From Nostoc sp. B(2019) (GTDB lineage Bacteria; Cyanobacteriota; Cyanobacteriia; Cyanobacteriales; Nostocaceae): a stretch of DNA of 64,000 bases. Each line of letters begins with the position of its first letter. The first letter of the stretch is position 1. Location of the stretch: assembly GCF_010091925.1 (NCBI RefSeq), contig NZ_WVID01000013.1, positions 62,001 through 126,000 of the forward strand, read 5' to 3'. The notes below the pieces were generated by a model. That model made no database searches and was not told the DNA's origin. It worked only from the letters and a program-made list of their open reading frames with translations. The position numbers were made by a program, and so were the translations under genes. This document shows positions 52,501-61,419 of this stretch, piece after piece.

Positions 52501-52566
52501 AATCTCACATCCAACTCTTTAGAAGGCTGGCGTTTTTGGGAGATTTGAGGTTGGAATCGGCTAATC

Positions 52567-52680
52567 CTAAATAGCTGGAGCCGCAGATACCGCCAACAGT
52601 ATTAGTAGTACTAAAATTAACAAGCTGATTTTGGTAATCAGATAGGTGGTAAAATCATCTAAGGGAAAATTGTTAATCAT
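52567..52680 (-). CDS. 37-aa single-pass membrane protein
   Basis: MINNFPLDDFTTYLITKISL followed by a Leu/Ile/Val helix (LILVLLILLAVSAAPAI) and stop. It has a near-consensus GGAGGTG ribosome-binding site 4 bp before ATG 52680, better than most genes here, which makes this tiny ORF believable. The polar N-terminus and single TM are typical of small regulatory or stabilising membrane peptides. Its product would sit in the plasma or thylakoid membrane. It is 66 bp upstream of the secreted-protein gene and may share its transcript. Function unknown. Confidence 0.6.
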   Translation of the reverse strand: MINNFPLDDFTTYLITKISLLILVLLILLAVSAAPAI

Positions 52681-52989
52681 TTTACACCTCCATTAATAGA
52701 TCGTGTAAAGTTATCTGAGGCTTTGAGCAACTATGAAAGCGGGGGCTGTTTTTTATTTAGCCTATCGTTTCCTACATCTCTATTTTCCCTCAATAATAAC
52801 CACACAAGATGTTATGGAAAGTTTAAGTAACATTTTGTAGCTTTCTGACATCATCAGACCCCGTAAACAACAAGCGTTAACTAGCCCTTTCAAAGTAGGT
52901 AAAAACCTAAAAAATTTACCAAATTTTGGGATTTTCACCTTTATGTCTTTGTGCCTTAGTGGTTCAAAGGTCAATTTTTTAACCACTAA

Positions 52990-53137
52990 TATCATGTCCG
53001 GCTAATCACTTATAAAAAAATATGTCTGTCATACTGAGCGGAACGTAGTGTAGCGTTCGCGGAGCGTCTCGTAGAGAGGTATCTCGGAGATTCTTCACTT
53101 CGTTCAGAATGACAACTAATCAGCCGAACTTGATATA
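52990..53137. mobile_element. MITE-like element nested in another repeat
   Basis: A 148-bp segment with matching ends: TATCATGTCCGGCTAATCA at 52990 and CTAATCAGCCGAACTTGATATA at 53116-53137 are near-perfect inverted complements. A second inverted pair lies within: GTCATACTGAGCGGAACG and CGTTCAGAATGAC. There is no coding capacity. It splits a repeat that otherwise reads AACCACTAA...GACACTAAGACACTAAG, of the type at 48125-48242, so it inserted later. Confidence 0.65.
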
Positions 53138-53274
53138 AGACACTAAGACACTAAGAAAAATACATTACACCTTGAAAGGGTTACGTGACTATCGGCTATT
53201 CTATATTTGGTCAAGTCTAATTCAATTAGCAAAATGCCTAATTACTTTCTCAAACCCCAGTTTGCTTACTTAAA

Positions 53275-53463
53275 ATGCCATTTGACTTACTCATTTTGGT
53301 GTTTTTTGCAAGTAAAATCAGCTTTTACTTTCTCAAAATGCCATTTGACTTACTCATTTTAGTGTTTTCCGCAAGCAAAAAGGCATATTGCTTACTCAAA
53401 ATGCCATTTGACTTACTCATTTTGGTGTTTTCCGCAAGCAAAATCAGCTTTTACTTTCTCAAA
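53275..53463 (+). repeat. Three tandem copies of a 63-bp unit
   Basis: Units begin ATGCCATTTGACTTACTCAT at 53275, 53338 and 53401, each 63 bp long. Partial degenerate copies flank them from about 53225 to 53490. Since 63 is divisible by three, all six frames repeat with a 21-residue period, and one forward frame reads MPFDLLILVFxASK per unit. There is no ribosome-binding site. The sequence is more likely a structural or regulatory array than a gene. Confidence 0.85.
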
Positions 53464-53499
53464 CCCCACTTTGCTTTCTCATTTCAGTATATCGCGCAT

Positions 53500-54186
53500 T
53501 CATTTTTGCAAGCCAAGCTGATGATACTCAAGCCGAAGTTGTTTAATATGAGTTTTATCTGACTCAAAGAATAAAACACGGCTAACTTCGTTTAATCCCA
53601 ACTCTTCAAACTGAGCAAGTTCGGAGTTAGACAAAGCCCAAGGAGGGCCATCGGGTTCTGCTTCAGTGTCCCGAAAGCGAGTAATTATCAACAAGGTTCC
53701 CCCGACTGCAACCATAGAGGCAACTGACTCAATGACTGTTGAGCGTATACTCAAGGGTAAAGCTTGGATATTCCGGGATTCTACAACTAAGTCAAAAGCT
53801 TGATACCATTGCGTGGGAACTGCCAATAAATCTGCAACTACGTAGGTGACAGGAGAATCAGGAAATCGTTGCTGACACCAAGCAACAGCAGTAGGGGAAA
53901 TATCAAAGGCTGTTACCTGAAATCCCCTCTGTGCTAAAGCTTCCGCATCATCTCCCAAACCACAACCAATTACCAGTGCTGAACGCTCCTCGCCTTGAGG
54001 AGCATGAGTCAACCAATCTTGGAGATGAGGGTGCGGAGTTAACTTTGCCCAAGGGATTTGAGTTACATCGCCATTAGATTCGGCATATAAAACATCAAAC
54101 CATGCTGATGGGTTTGATTGTTGTACTGCTTGGATGGCTAACTGTTTAACTCTCTGCTGTAAGGTTTCTGGTGGTTTTTCATTCAT
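53500..54186 (-). CDS. Class I SAM-dependent methyltransferase, TPMT-like
   Basis: A 228-aa methyltransferase. The SAM motif is ALVIGCGLGDDAEALAQRGF with the acidic residue in VTAFDISPTAV; motif II-like FDLVVESRNIQ and a WF start (SAWFDVLYAESNGD) suit the thiopurine-S-methyltransferase-like branch, which detoxifies small thiols, halides or metalloids. The ATG 54186 sits inside a polypurine start region. The C-terminus is immediately next to the 63-bp repeat array and is normal in length. It is cytoplasmic; its 5' neighbour is the Rieske ferredoxin on the same strand, 126 bp away. Confidence 0.85.
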   Translation of the reverse strand: MNEKPPETLQQRVKQLAIQAVQQSNPSAWFDVLYAESNGDVTQIPWAKLTPHPHLQDWLTHAPQGEERSALVIGCGLGDDAEALAQRGFQVTAFDISPTAVAWCQQRFPDSPVTYVVADLLAVPTQWYQAFDLVVESRNIQALPLSIRSTVIESVASMVAVGGTLLIITRFRDTEAEPDGPPWALSNSELAQFEELGLNEVSRVLFFESDKTHIKQLRLEYHQLGLQK

Positions 54187-54312
54187 AAGCTAATTGGTGT
54201 TTAAGTTGTGTGTTGGAATGGGAGATAGGAGTCAAGGGTCAAGAAACAGTAGTTATTTATTCTCCTTGTCCTCCTTGTCCCTCTTGTCCCCACTCCCACA
54301 ACACAGAGGTTA

Positions 54313-54672
54313 CTATTCCTCTTGCAAATTAATCCAGATACTACCTTCTTCTACACGAACAGGAAACACTGGCAATGTTTTTTCTTGTGAAACCAACGAG
54401 AGTACTTTACCTACACCAGGCGGCCAGGGACACCAGTTTTGTACTTCACCAGTACGCAAGTCATAAGCACTGCGATGAAAGGGACAAACGATCGCTCCTG
54501 ATTCATTAATTTTCCCCTTTTTTAAAGGCAAATTTAAGTGAGGACAAGAGCTATTTACAGCATAAAACTGATTTTCGTGGTTCAAAAGCAGTATATTCTG
54601 GTTGCCAACTTTCACTACTTGTCGCGCACCTGGGGAAAGCGCTGCAACTGCAAGAACTTTAGTCCAGCTCAT
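54313..54672 (-). CDS. Rieske [2Fe-2S] ferredoxin
   Basis: A 119-aa single-domain Rieske protein. The first cluster pair is CPHLNLP (C-x-H) and the second is CPFHRSAYDLRTG (C-x2-H), as in NirD-like and biphenyl-type ferredoxins. There is no signal peptide or TM, so it is a soluble electron carrier. The tail VRVEEGSIWINLQEE completes the small domain. It might feed an oxygenase elsewhere; none is adjacent. ATG 54672 is preceded by AGGAG. Confidence 0.9.
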   Translation of the reverse strand: MSWTKVLAVAALSPGARQVVKVGNQNILLLNHENQFYAVNSSCPHLNLPLKKGKINESGAIVCPFHRSAYDLRTGEVQNWCPWPPGVGKVLSLVSQEKTLPVFPVRVEEGSIWINLQEE

Positions 54673-54794
54673 TAGGTTCTCCTTTCCTAATTGATCTGCT
54701 TTCAGTTTCCCGCAATTGTTACCATTGCGATCGCCTTTAAATTAAGTGAGAATTAGTTCCATAATAGATCTGATCTCATCTTCAGGATTACCTT

Positions 54795-55583
54795 ATGATG
54801 TATCAAACTGATCCGCCACGTTCTCCAAGAGAGGTATTTCCGACCATGTATGATCTTCCCAGTGAAGATCCAGAGGAACCTGGTTTGCCTGATCAGTTTC
54901 ATTTATTACAACCTCGTCTTTTAGACGAAAGCTTTTGTCCGCCAAATTATTCTAGCGATGAGATTTTTGTAGCTAGTGATCTGAATTTATACTATGATCT
55001 GCGCCATCCACTACGGTATAAGCGACCAGATTGGTTTGCTGTCTTGGGTGTTTCCCGCCTCTACGAACAACGGGATTTACGTCTAAGTTACGTGGTTTGG
55101 CAAGAGGGAGTTAATCCTTTTATTGTGGTTGAATTGCTCTCTCCCGGTACTGAAAAAGAAGACTTGGGGCAAACTTTACGCGATATCGAGCAACCACCGC
55201 CAAAGTGGGAAGTATATGAGCAAATTTTGCGGATTCCCTACTATGCTGTGTTTGATCGCTACAAATATGAATTCAGGATGTTTAAGTTAGATGGCGGACA
55301 TTACGTTGAGGTGGCGTTGTCAGAATCACGCTTCTGGATACCAGAATTAGAATTAGGTTTGGGTGTATGGCAAGGACGCTATCAAGATATTGAGCAGCCT
55401 TGGTTACGCTGGTATGATCAGACAGGCAACTGGGTATTAACTTCTACAGAACACGAAAGACAGTTGGCAGAACAAGAAAGACGACGCGCAGAACAAGAAA
55501 GACAACGGACGGAAAGGTTAATAGCACAATTGCGATCGCTTGGCGTTGAACCAGATCTCGGCGTTGAACCCGATTTAGATTAG
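54795..55583 (+). CDS. Uma2 (DUF820) family protein with C-terminal charged coiled coil
   Basis: A 262-aa Uma2-type protein. The core has PDWFAVLGVSRLYEQRDLRL, LSYVVWQEGVNPFIVVELLS and PGTEKEDL; the candidate catalytic Asp and Glu are in these segments. After about residue 215 come heptads of EQERRRAEQERQ, a coiled coil, then a short repeat (SLGVEPDLGVEPDLD). This longer form is one of the common cyanobacterial Uma2 subtypes. ATG 54795 (or 54798) follows CAGGA. It is convergent with the next gene, with 5 bp between stops. Confidence 0.87.
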   Translation: MMYQTDPPRSPREVFPTMYDLPSEDPEEPGLPDQFHLLQPRLLDESFCPPNYSSDEIFVASDLNLYYDLRHPLRYKRPDWFAVLGVSRLYEQRDLRLSYVVWQEGVNPFIVVELLSPGTEKEDLGQTLRDIEQPPPKWEVYEQILRIPYYAVFDRYKYEFRMFKLDGGHYVEVALSESRFWIPELELGLGVWQGRYQDIEQPWLRWYDQTGNWVLTSTEHERQLAEQERRRAEQERQRTERLIAQLRSLGVEPDLGVEPDLD

Positions 55584-55588
55584 CTGTT

Positions 55589-57079
55589 TCAAGAGATTAG
55601 GTGTAGTTCCAATATGTTGAGCAACTTGGGCATATCCTTCTGAGAAACCTTACGATGATCCGTCTCTATTGCATCAACCCAAGAAATACTTTTTCCCATT
55701 GTTGAAGCGAAGAATGCCCTAGACCAGCCTTTGGTTTTTCTAGCTTCTCTGATAACATTACCAGTTGGAGGCTGCACATAGCTATTGTGCTGAATATTGT
55801 TTGGGCTTCGCTGACTTGAGTCTAAAGTCAAGCGCTCTAGTACTTCTGCTGGTACATGAAAATGCCATTTAGTATTTAGTAATTCATTCCAGTAACCTAT
55901 TGGTCTTTTAGTACGGTCACTACTTATCAACCAAGCTGCTTCTGATTCCAAATCTACTTGCCATCCTGCTTCTTTTACCACTTTCAAGTCAGTTTCAAAG
56001 TCATCAGCCATTTGCCGTCTCAGCTGATTGTCTTGCTCCACTGTTGATAATTTGTCTGCACCATAAGCAATCTCCATCAGAGTTTGGCCCGTTACACAAT
56101 TCTGATATCCTGGTTGAATTTGAAAGGTTAGCCAGACTAGCATTCTAGCCGCGCCAGCATTTTGTTTACCAATGCTGAATAGTTTCTGTACAGTTTTCTT
56201 TGTGATAATTCCAGTATTAGAGTAATAATTAGACTTGTTGAAAAAGTATTTTGTCCATGCTCCAGGCTGACCTATTACTTTTAAGCCCACCAGCTTGCTA
56301 TTGCCAGCTTGATCTGTTTTAAAATCTCTAATTATACTAACGTCCCAAATCTTTAAATCAGCAACAGTAAAATCTCCTACTTTCCCCTGTTTAGGCCATG
56401 CAATACAAGCTAGTATTTGAGCAGGTTGCCGCAACAAGTGATACAAAATATTCAGCTTTTCATGTTTGCATAAATCCCTGCGTTTGACAAGCCCTGTATA
56501 TTCAAGTAGCTGCTTGTCATCAATTACAAAATTGCCTTCCCAAGGTTTCTCTAGGTTAGCTACTAAGGCACAGTAAATTAGGTGAATAGCACATGCTCTT
56601 GGGTCAAATTGGTCTATAACAACTAAAGCAGTTTCTTCAGCCAGAGTTTCTGGTTGTGAATTTTCGGGATTATCAGTTACATAGTAAAAGATTTTTCCTT
56701 TTGTGCCTTCAACTTCTTTTTCGTAGCTGAAAGTCCTACTTATTCCAGTTTTCCAGGACAGATTCATTTTTTGAGATAAGACATCAGCAACTCCATGCAA
56801 AATTAGAGATAATGCAGCAATATTAGTCTTACCATCAGGGAATAACGAAGCTTTTTTGAATTGTTGGGGTTTTAACGGAGCCTGTTGGTAACTTGATACT
56901 GATGTTTGAGCATCTTTCTTAAATTGAACTTGAAAAGGTATTTGTTTTTTTAATTGAGAAATATGATTTTTTACCAATCTTTCATCTTCAGCAATATTAG
57001 TTTGACTATGATTTGAATTACCGGGAACAATTTTTTCCAAAATTTGCTGAAATCGTTGAAAAATTTTACTATGTAACAT
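55589..57079 (-). CDS. XRE-type HTH protein with large unrecognised N-terminal part
   Basis: A 496-aa cytoplasmic protein. The last about 65 residues form a lambda-Cro/XRE-type HTH (VIREARKTKGWSRAFFASTM, then SWVDAIETDHRKVSQKDMPK). The first about 430 residues are not a family I know. They include AALSLILHGVADVLSQKMNL, YYVTDNPENSQPETLAEETA, a Cys/His-bearing AIHLIYCALVANLEKPWEGN and a region rich in aromatic residues around 240-300. The size and the terminal HTH would suit a plasmid or phage replication or partition regulator. No phage or plasmid genes are nearby, so function stays open. ATG 57079 starts after a weak Shine-Dalgarno. Confidence 0.72.
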   Translation of the reverse strand: MLHSKIFQRFQQILEKIVPGNSNHSQTNIAEDERLVKNHISQLKKQIPFQVQFKKDAQTSVSSYQQAPLKPQQFKKASLFPDGKTNIAALSLILHGVADVLSQKMNLSWKTGISRTFSYEKEVEGTKGKIFYYVTDNPENSQPETLAEETALVVIDQFDPRACAIHLIYCALVANLEKPWEGNFVIDDKQLLEYTGLVKRRDLCKHEKLNILYHLLRQPAQILACIAWPKQGKVGDFTVADLKIWDVSIIRDFKTDQAGNSKLVGLKVIGQPGAWTKYFFNKSNYYSNTGIITKKTVQKLFSIGKQNAGAARMLVWLTFQIQPGYQNCVTGQTLMEIAYGADKLSTVEQDNQLRRQMADDFETDLKVVKEAGWQVDLESEAAWLISSDRTKRPIGYWNELLNTKWHFHVPAEVLERLTLDSSQRSPNNIQHNSYVQPPTGNVIREARKTKGWSRAFFASTMGKSISWVDAIETDHRKVSQKDMPKLLNILELHLIS

Positions 57080-57702
57080 CTTTCCTAACTGAAATTGTTC
57101 TATATTATTAGGCTTTATTAAATTAATCAGTGCATCTATTTAAGTGTATTTATACTAATTTATTTGGAACATGGCAAAGATTAGTTATTGATATGTATAT
57201 ATTAGAATTTAACTGCTTTACTTGAAATAGATAGTCTAAATTAAACTTTACCTGATTATTGCTGTGCTTTTACCAACCGCAAGAGGGAGATTATAAACCA
57301 TAAATAGCAAGATATCTGTTTAATCTATTTTTGTCTTTGGACATAACTAATTAAATCTTATTATAATTTCCTACTTAAGAGGGATAACGGCAAGGAGCAA
57401 TTATGTTATGCAACTATTATTAAAATATCTAAAAATATTTTGATTTTATGGCAATATTAATAGCTAAACAGATAAGTTTATCATTCCTCTCTGCGCTCTG
57501 CATGAAATTGAAAATTATTATTTTTAAGCATTTATACAAGAGGTCTAATATATTTTTTACCAATTGCAAACATAACCCTTTTTATCTATAATAGTTAAAC
57601 AGGCATTTTATTTTAAAGTAGTAGTGCGATCGCTTGCCAATTAGCTATTATATAAGCAATGTTAAAAGATTAAGTTACATACCGAATCAATATATATATA
57701 AT
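57080..57702. other. Intergenic region, 623 bp
   Basis: A very AT-rich space between divergent genes, with no gene and no obvious repeat. The only HIP1-like site is near 57626. It holds the promoters of the XRE-HTH gene (left) and the kinase (right). Confidence 0.5.
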
Positions 57703-58923
57703 ATGCAAGATTTTAGTCACTTGCTGTCAGAAAAAGTTGATGCGATCGCTCAACAGTGGGTAGAAGCAGTAGCCCAAGACAAAAAAATAAAAAGTACTAA
57801 GAATCTCTCGAAAACAGCTATTCGAGATCATGTTCCTCATGTTCTTACTGCTTTGGTGACAGTATTGGCTAAAGCTCAAGCAAGTGATATTAAAACCATT
57901 GTCGAAGCTAGCTTAGAACATGGTTTGCAAAGAGCAGAACAAGGCTTTGACCCCACAGAAGTTGTGCGAGAATATCACTTACTCCGCACCATTATCTTTA
58001 CTAATCTGCATGCAGAATTGTTGCAGGGAACCGTAGAAGAGGTATTACGGTCAGTGTCGCTGATTGATGCAGTTGTAGATGAAGCGATCGCTCAGTGTTT
58101 TCAAAGCTATGTCAAAGAGCGGTTAAACGAACTAGAGCAACTGCAAAACCAATTAATTTTAACTGTTGAAGAATTAAGGCGGTTAGTTCGTACCAGCCAA
58201 GAAAACTTGAATATGTTAGCACATGAACTCAAAACACCACTTACCTCAATTATTGGCTACTCAGAACTATTTATTCGTCAACAGCGCTCCCCCGAACTCA
58301 AAGATACTGTTACTAGCGTCGAGCATATCGAGCGTGTGTTGCGTAGCGGTCGTCAACTCCTGCATATAATTAACGATGCGCTAGAGCTTTCTCGCTATGA
58401 AGCAGGTAAAATGCGTTTACACCTTGCAACAACGAATGTACACTCTATCATTGACACCGTTGTAGAAACCATGCAGCCTTTGGCAGATAAGCAAGGATTC
58501 AAGCTACTGCTGAACTGTGAAGACGCACCAATGCAAGTATTAACCGATCCATTACGACTGCAACAGATTTTGACCAATCTAGTTAGTAATGCTATTCGCT
58601 ACACAGAAACAGGTTGCATAACTATCGAGTGTCATTCTCTTATCAGCAATCAATGGGCGATCGTAGTTACGGATACAGGAATTGGCATAGCACCTGAAGA
58701 CCAAGAGCGCATTTTTGAACCCTTTACTCGTGCTGATTACTCCAACAAACTGCATCCTCCTGATAGCACAGGGTTGGGACTAGCGATCGTTGCGCGACTG
58801 GTAAAGCTCTTACAAGGCAAAATCAGCCTTACTTCTCAATTGGGGGTTGGTTCCACATTCACAGTAATTCTACCATTGGAAGTAACAACCGAGGTAGAGG
58901 TTATGGCAACAACGTTTCAGTAG
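57703..58923 (+). CDS. Sensor histidine kinase with RsbRD-like N-terminal domain
   Basis: A 406-aa soluble kinase. Residues 1-125 are helical and fit the RsbRD/RsbU_N-type sensor domain (LLSEKVDAIAQQWVEAVAQD and LRTIIFTNLHAELLQ). The HisKA helix has His174 in LNMLAHELKTPLTSIIGYSE. The ATPase part has N box (NLVSNAIRYTE), G1 (VTDTGIGIAPED), F box (RIFEPFTRA) and G2 (STGLGLAIV). There is no TM helix, so the signal is cytosolic or transmitted through a partner such as a STAS-type stressosome. ATG 57703 is chosen because the domain begins there; the in-frame TTG at 57634 adds residues unlike the family. No receiver gene is adjacent. Confidence 0.88.
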   Translation: MQDFSHLLSEKVDAIAQQWVEAVAQDKKIKSTKNLSKTAIRDHVPHVLTALVTVLAKAQASDIKTIVEASLEHGLQRAEQGFDPTEVVREYHLLRTIIFTNLHAELLQGTVEEVLRSVSLIDAVVDEAIAQCFQSYVKERLNELEQLQNQLILTVEELRRLVRTSQENLNMLAHELKTPLTSIIGYSELFIRQQRSPELKDTVTSVEHIERVLRSGRQLLHIINDALELSRYEAGKMRLHLATTNVHSIIDTVVETMQPLADKQGFKLLLNCEDAPMQVLTDPLRLQQILTNLVSNAIRYTETGCITIECHSLISNQWAIVVTDTGIGIAPEDQERIFEPFTRADYSNKLHPPDSTGLGLAIVARLVKLLQGKISLTSQLGVGSTFTVILPLEVTTEVEVMATTFQ

Positions 58924-58957
58924 CCTAGAGGCAGTAAAATAACCTCAAGATTTCTCA

Positions 58958-59641
58958 ATGGCATATCAAGGCGTAATTTTGGATGTAGATGGAACGCTTG
59001 TTCTCAGTAATGATGCTCATGCTCATGCCTGGGTAGAAGCATTTGCAGAATTTGGTTATGAGGTAAAGTTCGAGCAAGTCCGACCGCTGATTGGGATGGG
59101 AGGCGACCAAATTATCCCCAAGTTCGCACCGGGACTTTCTGATGAAGAAGGAAAGGGTAAGAAAATCGCCGACAAACGCAAAGAATTGATCATCAACTTT
59201 GGAACAAATCTGACTCCCGCCAATGGTGCGCGGCAACTAATATTGCAGATGCAAGATAAAGGTTTGCGTCTAATCATCGCCAGTTCAGCAACGAGTCAAG
59301 AACTGTCAGTATTATTGAAAGCCGCACAAGTTGATGACCTCCTCAGTCAGGATGAGGCGACAACATCTAGCGATGCTGAAGCCTCCAAACCAGACCCAGG
59401 TATTGTCGAAGCTGCTTTGAATAAGCTGAACATGCAACCATCCGAAGTAGTGATGCTGGGCGATACTCCCTACGATATTAAGTCTGCAAATAAGGCTGGT
59501 GTTGGCGTGATTGCATTTCGTTGCGGTGGTTTTGATGATAGTCAATTAAAGGATGCTCTAGCCATTTACAACGATCCGGCTGACTTGTTAACACACTACG
59601 ACAATTCACCTCTAGCAACCAAAGCAATGACGAGGACATAA
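58958..59641 (+). CDS. HAD-superfamily phosphatase
   Basis: A 227-aa HAD enzyme of the beta-phosphoglucomutase-like/Gph group. Motif I is ILDVDGTLV, motif II is the Ser/Thr in IASSATSQE, motif III is Lys in SKPDPGIVEAAL, and motif IV is VMLGDTPYDIKSA. The cap domain lies between residues about 15 and 80. It hydrolyses a small phosphorylated metabolite or sugar; the exact one cannot be read. It begins 34 bp after the kinase stop and may be co-transcribed. The ATG is right after AGATTTCTCA, a weak site. Confidence 0.9.
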   Translation: MAYQGVILDVDGTLVLSNDAHAHAWVEAFAEFGYEVKFEQVRPLIGMGGDQIIPKFAPGLSDEEGKGKKIADKRKELIINFGTNLTPANGARQLILQMQDKGLRLIIASSATSQELSVLLKAAQVDDLLSQDEATTSSDAEASKPDPGIVEAALNKLNMQPSEVVMLGDTPYDIKSANKAGVGVIAFRCGGFDDSQLKDALAIYNDPADLLTHYDNSPLATKAMTRT

Positions 59642-59748
59642 TCATTTAAAAAGTGGTCGAGTAAAAACTGATTTCTACTTGACCACGAGTGCTTAGCTAG
59701 GCATATATGGCAAAACAATAAACTGTTTTCTGCACTACCATACTGCGG

Positions 59749-60201
59749 TTAGCTTAAAGTTTCTGACTCTTGTCTGCCTAGAATTTGTTTTTTAATCAAG
59801 CGAATTTCTGCTGCTAATTCTTGCCGAGTAGAATCTTTGAGCAAATAGCGGAAAGTAAACCAAGTTGTGTAACCAAGCCCAATTAACTGTAGACTTGGAG
59901 AAACTAGTGGAATATCATTGATTGCACTCAGTACCGCTAGAAAAATTCTCAGTGTCGTAACTCCTATCACAAGCAAAGCAAAGCTGATAATCGGTAGTTT
60001 GTATTCTTGGTAAAATCTACCTATGTACTCAGGTAGTTTTGCCAAAAATACAGAAATCTGTCTACCAATTCTTTGCCATTGTTCTTCATTTTGCGAAGCG
60101 GGTGGTAACATTGCTAGTCCACCCTCTGAACCTTTAAGTGCTTCTATCTGGTTTTGGGAAGCAGCATCGATGTATTGCTGTTGCTGTAATTCGGTTTCCA
60201 T
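59749..60201 (-). CDS. CAAD-domain (CURT1-like) membrane protein
   Basis: A 150-aa protein with the cyanobacterial CAAD domain: two TM helices (about 69-88 LPIISFALLVIGVTTLRIFL, and about 103-122 QLIGLGYTTWFTFRYL), flanked by a C-terminal amphipathic helix and a polar N-terminus. This is the module found in thylakoid-curving CURT1 and in some cyanobacterial tRNA synthetases, so it likely sits in the thylakoid or cytoplasmic membrane. Start at ATG 60201 is supported by AGGAGAG 5 bp upstream, even though an in-frame ATG lies at 60258. Confidence 0.83.
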   Translation of the reverse strand: METELQQQQYIDAASQNQIEALKGSEGGLAMLPPASQNEEQWQRIGRQISVFLAKLPEYIGRFYQEYKLPIISFALLVIGVTTLRIFLAVLSAINDIPLVSPSLQLIGLGYTTWFTFRYLLKDSTRQELAAEIRLIKKQILGRQESETLS

Positions 60202-60336
60202 AATTCTCTCCTGATTTTCTGCAATGAGAACAGTTTTTTCGTTTGATGTTGTTATCAACTACAATTTTTAACGCCTTTTATTTCCTTAGTTAAAGATTCA
60301 ATTTTAGCCAACTGCTGCGTTAGTACTAGTAGATAA

Positions 60337-61419
60337 TTAAAGAGTTTCATCCCGGCGGTCAATTATGATCACAGCAGGGTCTTCACTATTGTAAGTAGTA
60401 TCAAAAATCGCTGTTTGCTGGTGAACTCCTTGGTTGTAACCTTCAGAGGTATCATTAGCATAATTAGGACTTGTAGAACTAATTAACGTCGGGTCATAAA
60501 TTTGCCACTCTTGAATTCCATTTCTACTGACAATAGAGCCAGCTTGACGTAGCTGATCATCTGTGCCATTGATGATAACTACATAATCTCCTTGATTGAT
60601 GCGATCGCTGAAAAAACGCGCCCGCTCATCTGTTAGTCCCAACCTCATAGCATCAAAGCGATCGCTTACAGCAATACTTGTCATCCGTTCTGGTTGGGAA
60701 AAGTCTCTGTGAACTAAAGAAACTTGGCTTAAAGGAAAACCCGCCGCACGCAAATCATTAATTGCTCCTTCAGCATCACTAAGATTATTGAAGTGACCGA
60801 CAGCGTTTTTGGTTAGACTAGTACTCCGATTCAGGATGGTAGTTGTAGTGACATCAGTAGCCTCATGCTTGCCATTAGGATGGTCATAAATGCCAAACTC
60901 TTCAATACCCCGATGTTGTAAAATTGCTTCTGCTTTAGCAATTTCTGCATCTGTGCCATCAACAATGACTAAGTAGTGTCCCCGCTCCACTCGTTCGTTG
61001 TAAACTCTAGCTCGTTCTTCAGGAATTCCCAAACCAATCAATGCGCCGAGCAAACCACCAGCAGCAGCACCAATACCTACCCCTGCAACAGTTGTAGCCA
61101 AGGCGGTTGCTGTTGCACCAGCAAGCATAATTGGGCCAATACCAGGAATCGCTAGAGTACCAAGACCAACCAATAAACCAGTCAAACCGCCCAAAGCACC
61201 ACCTGAAAGTGCTCCTAATGTTGCACCTTCATCAGCCTTATCACCAACCCGCTCCCTAACTTCAGCACCAGCAATATTATCATTGCGGTTTGCATCCTGC
61301 ACAACCACAGAAACTCTATCCATTGCAAAGCCAGAATCTCTCAACTCATGCAGCGCGTGTTCTGCATCCCGACGATGAGTAAATACGCCTACAGCACGCC
61401 GATGTACACCTAAAACCAT
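60337..61419 (-). CDS. General stress protein with duplicated YflT-like domains
   Basis: A 360-aa protein with two similar halves. The first has AVGVFTHRRDAEHALHELRD and ends RGHYLVIVDGTDAEI with IEEFGIYD; the second repeats these as AVGHFNNLSDAEGAINDLRA, QGDYVVIINGTDDQL and IQEWQIYD. Between them is a Gly/Ala-rich hydrophobic hairpin (GALSGGALGGLTGLLVGLG and later GVGIGAAAGGLLGALIGLG) that could insert in a membrane. This is the YflT/heat-induced stress protein family of cyanobacteria. ATG 61419 has AGGAG 6 bp upstream. It is probably part of a desiccation or salt stress set with the next genes. Confidence 0.85.
   Translation of the reverse strand: MVLGVHRRAVGVFTHRRDAEHALHELRDSGFAMDRVSVVVQDANRNDNIAGAEVRERVGDKADEGATLGALSGGALGGLTGLLVGLGTLAIPGIGPIMLAGATATALATTVAGVGIGAAAGGLLGALIGLGIPEERARVYNERVERGHYLVIVDGTDAEIAKAEAILQHRGIEEFGIYDHPNGKHEATDVTTTTILNRSTSLTKNAVGHFNNLSDAEGAINDLRAAGFPLSQVSLVHRDFSQPERMTSIAVSDRFDAMRLGLTDERARFFSDRINQGDYVVIINGTDDQLRQAGSIVSRNGIQEWQIYDPTLISSTSPNYANDTSEGYNQGVHQQTAIFDTTYNSEDPAVIIIDRRDETL

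Larger units (their letters stand above)
52681..53499. other. Intergenic region, 819 bp
   Basis: The region contains the MITE-like element and the 63-bp array listed separately. The rest is AT-rich with remains of the CTTTGTGCCTTAGTGGTTC repeat. A minus-strand frame of 71 codons at 52780-52995 overlaps this repeat and is not credible as a gene. Confidence 0.5.

Noticed and set aside
52780-52995. 71-codon minus-strand frame
   Set aside because: Overlaps the CTTTGTGCCTTAGTGGTTC repeat and the MITE left end; no ribosome-binding site.
53275-53562. 95-codon plus-strand frame across the tandem array
   Set aside because: The open frame is a by-product of the 63-bp period. It has no Shine-Dalgarno and overlaps the 3' end of the methyltransferase gene on the other strand.
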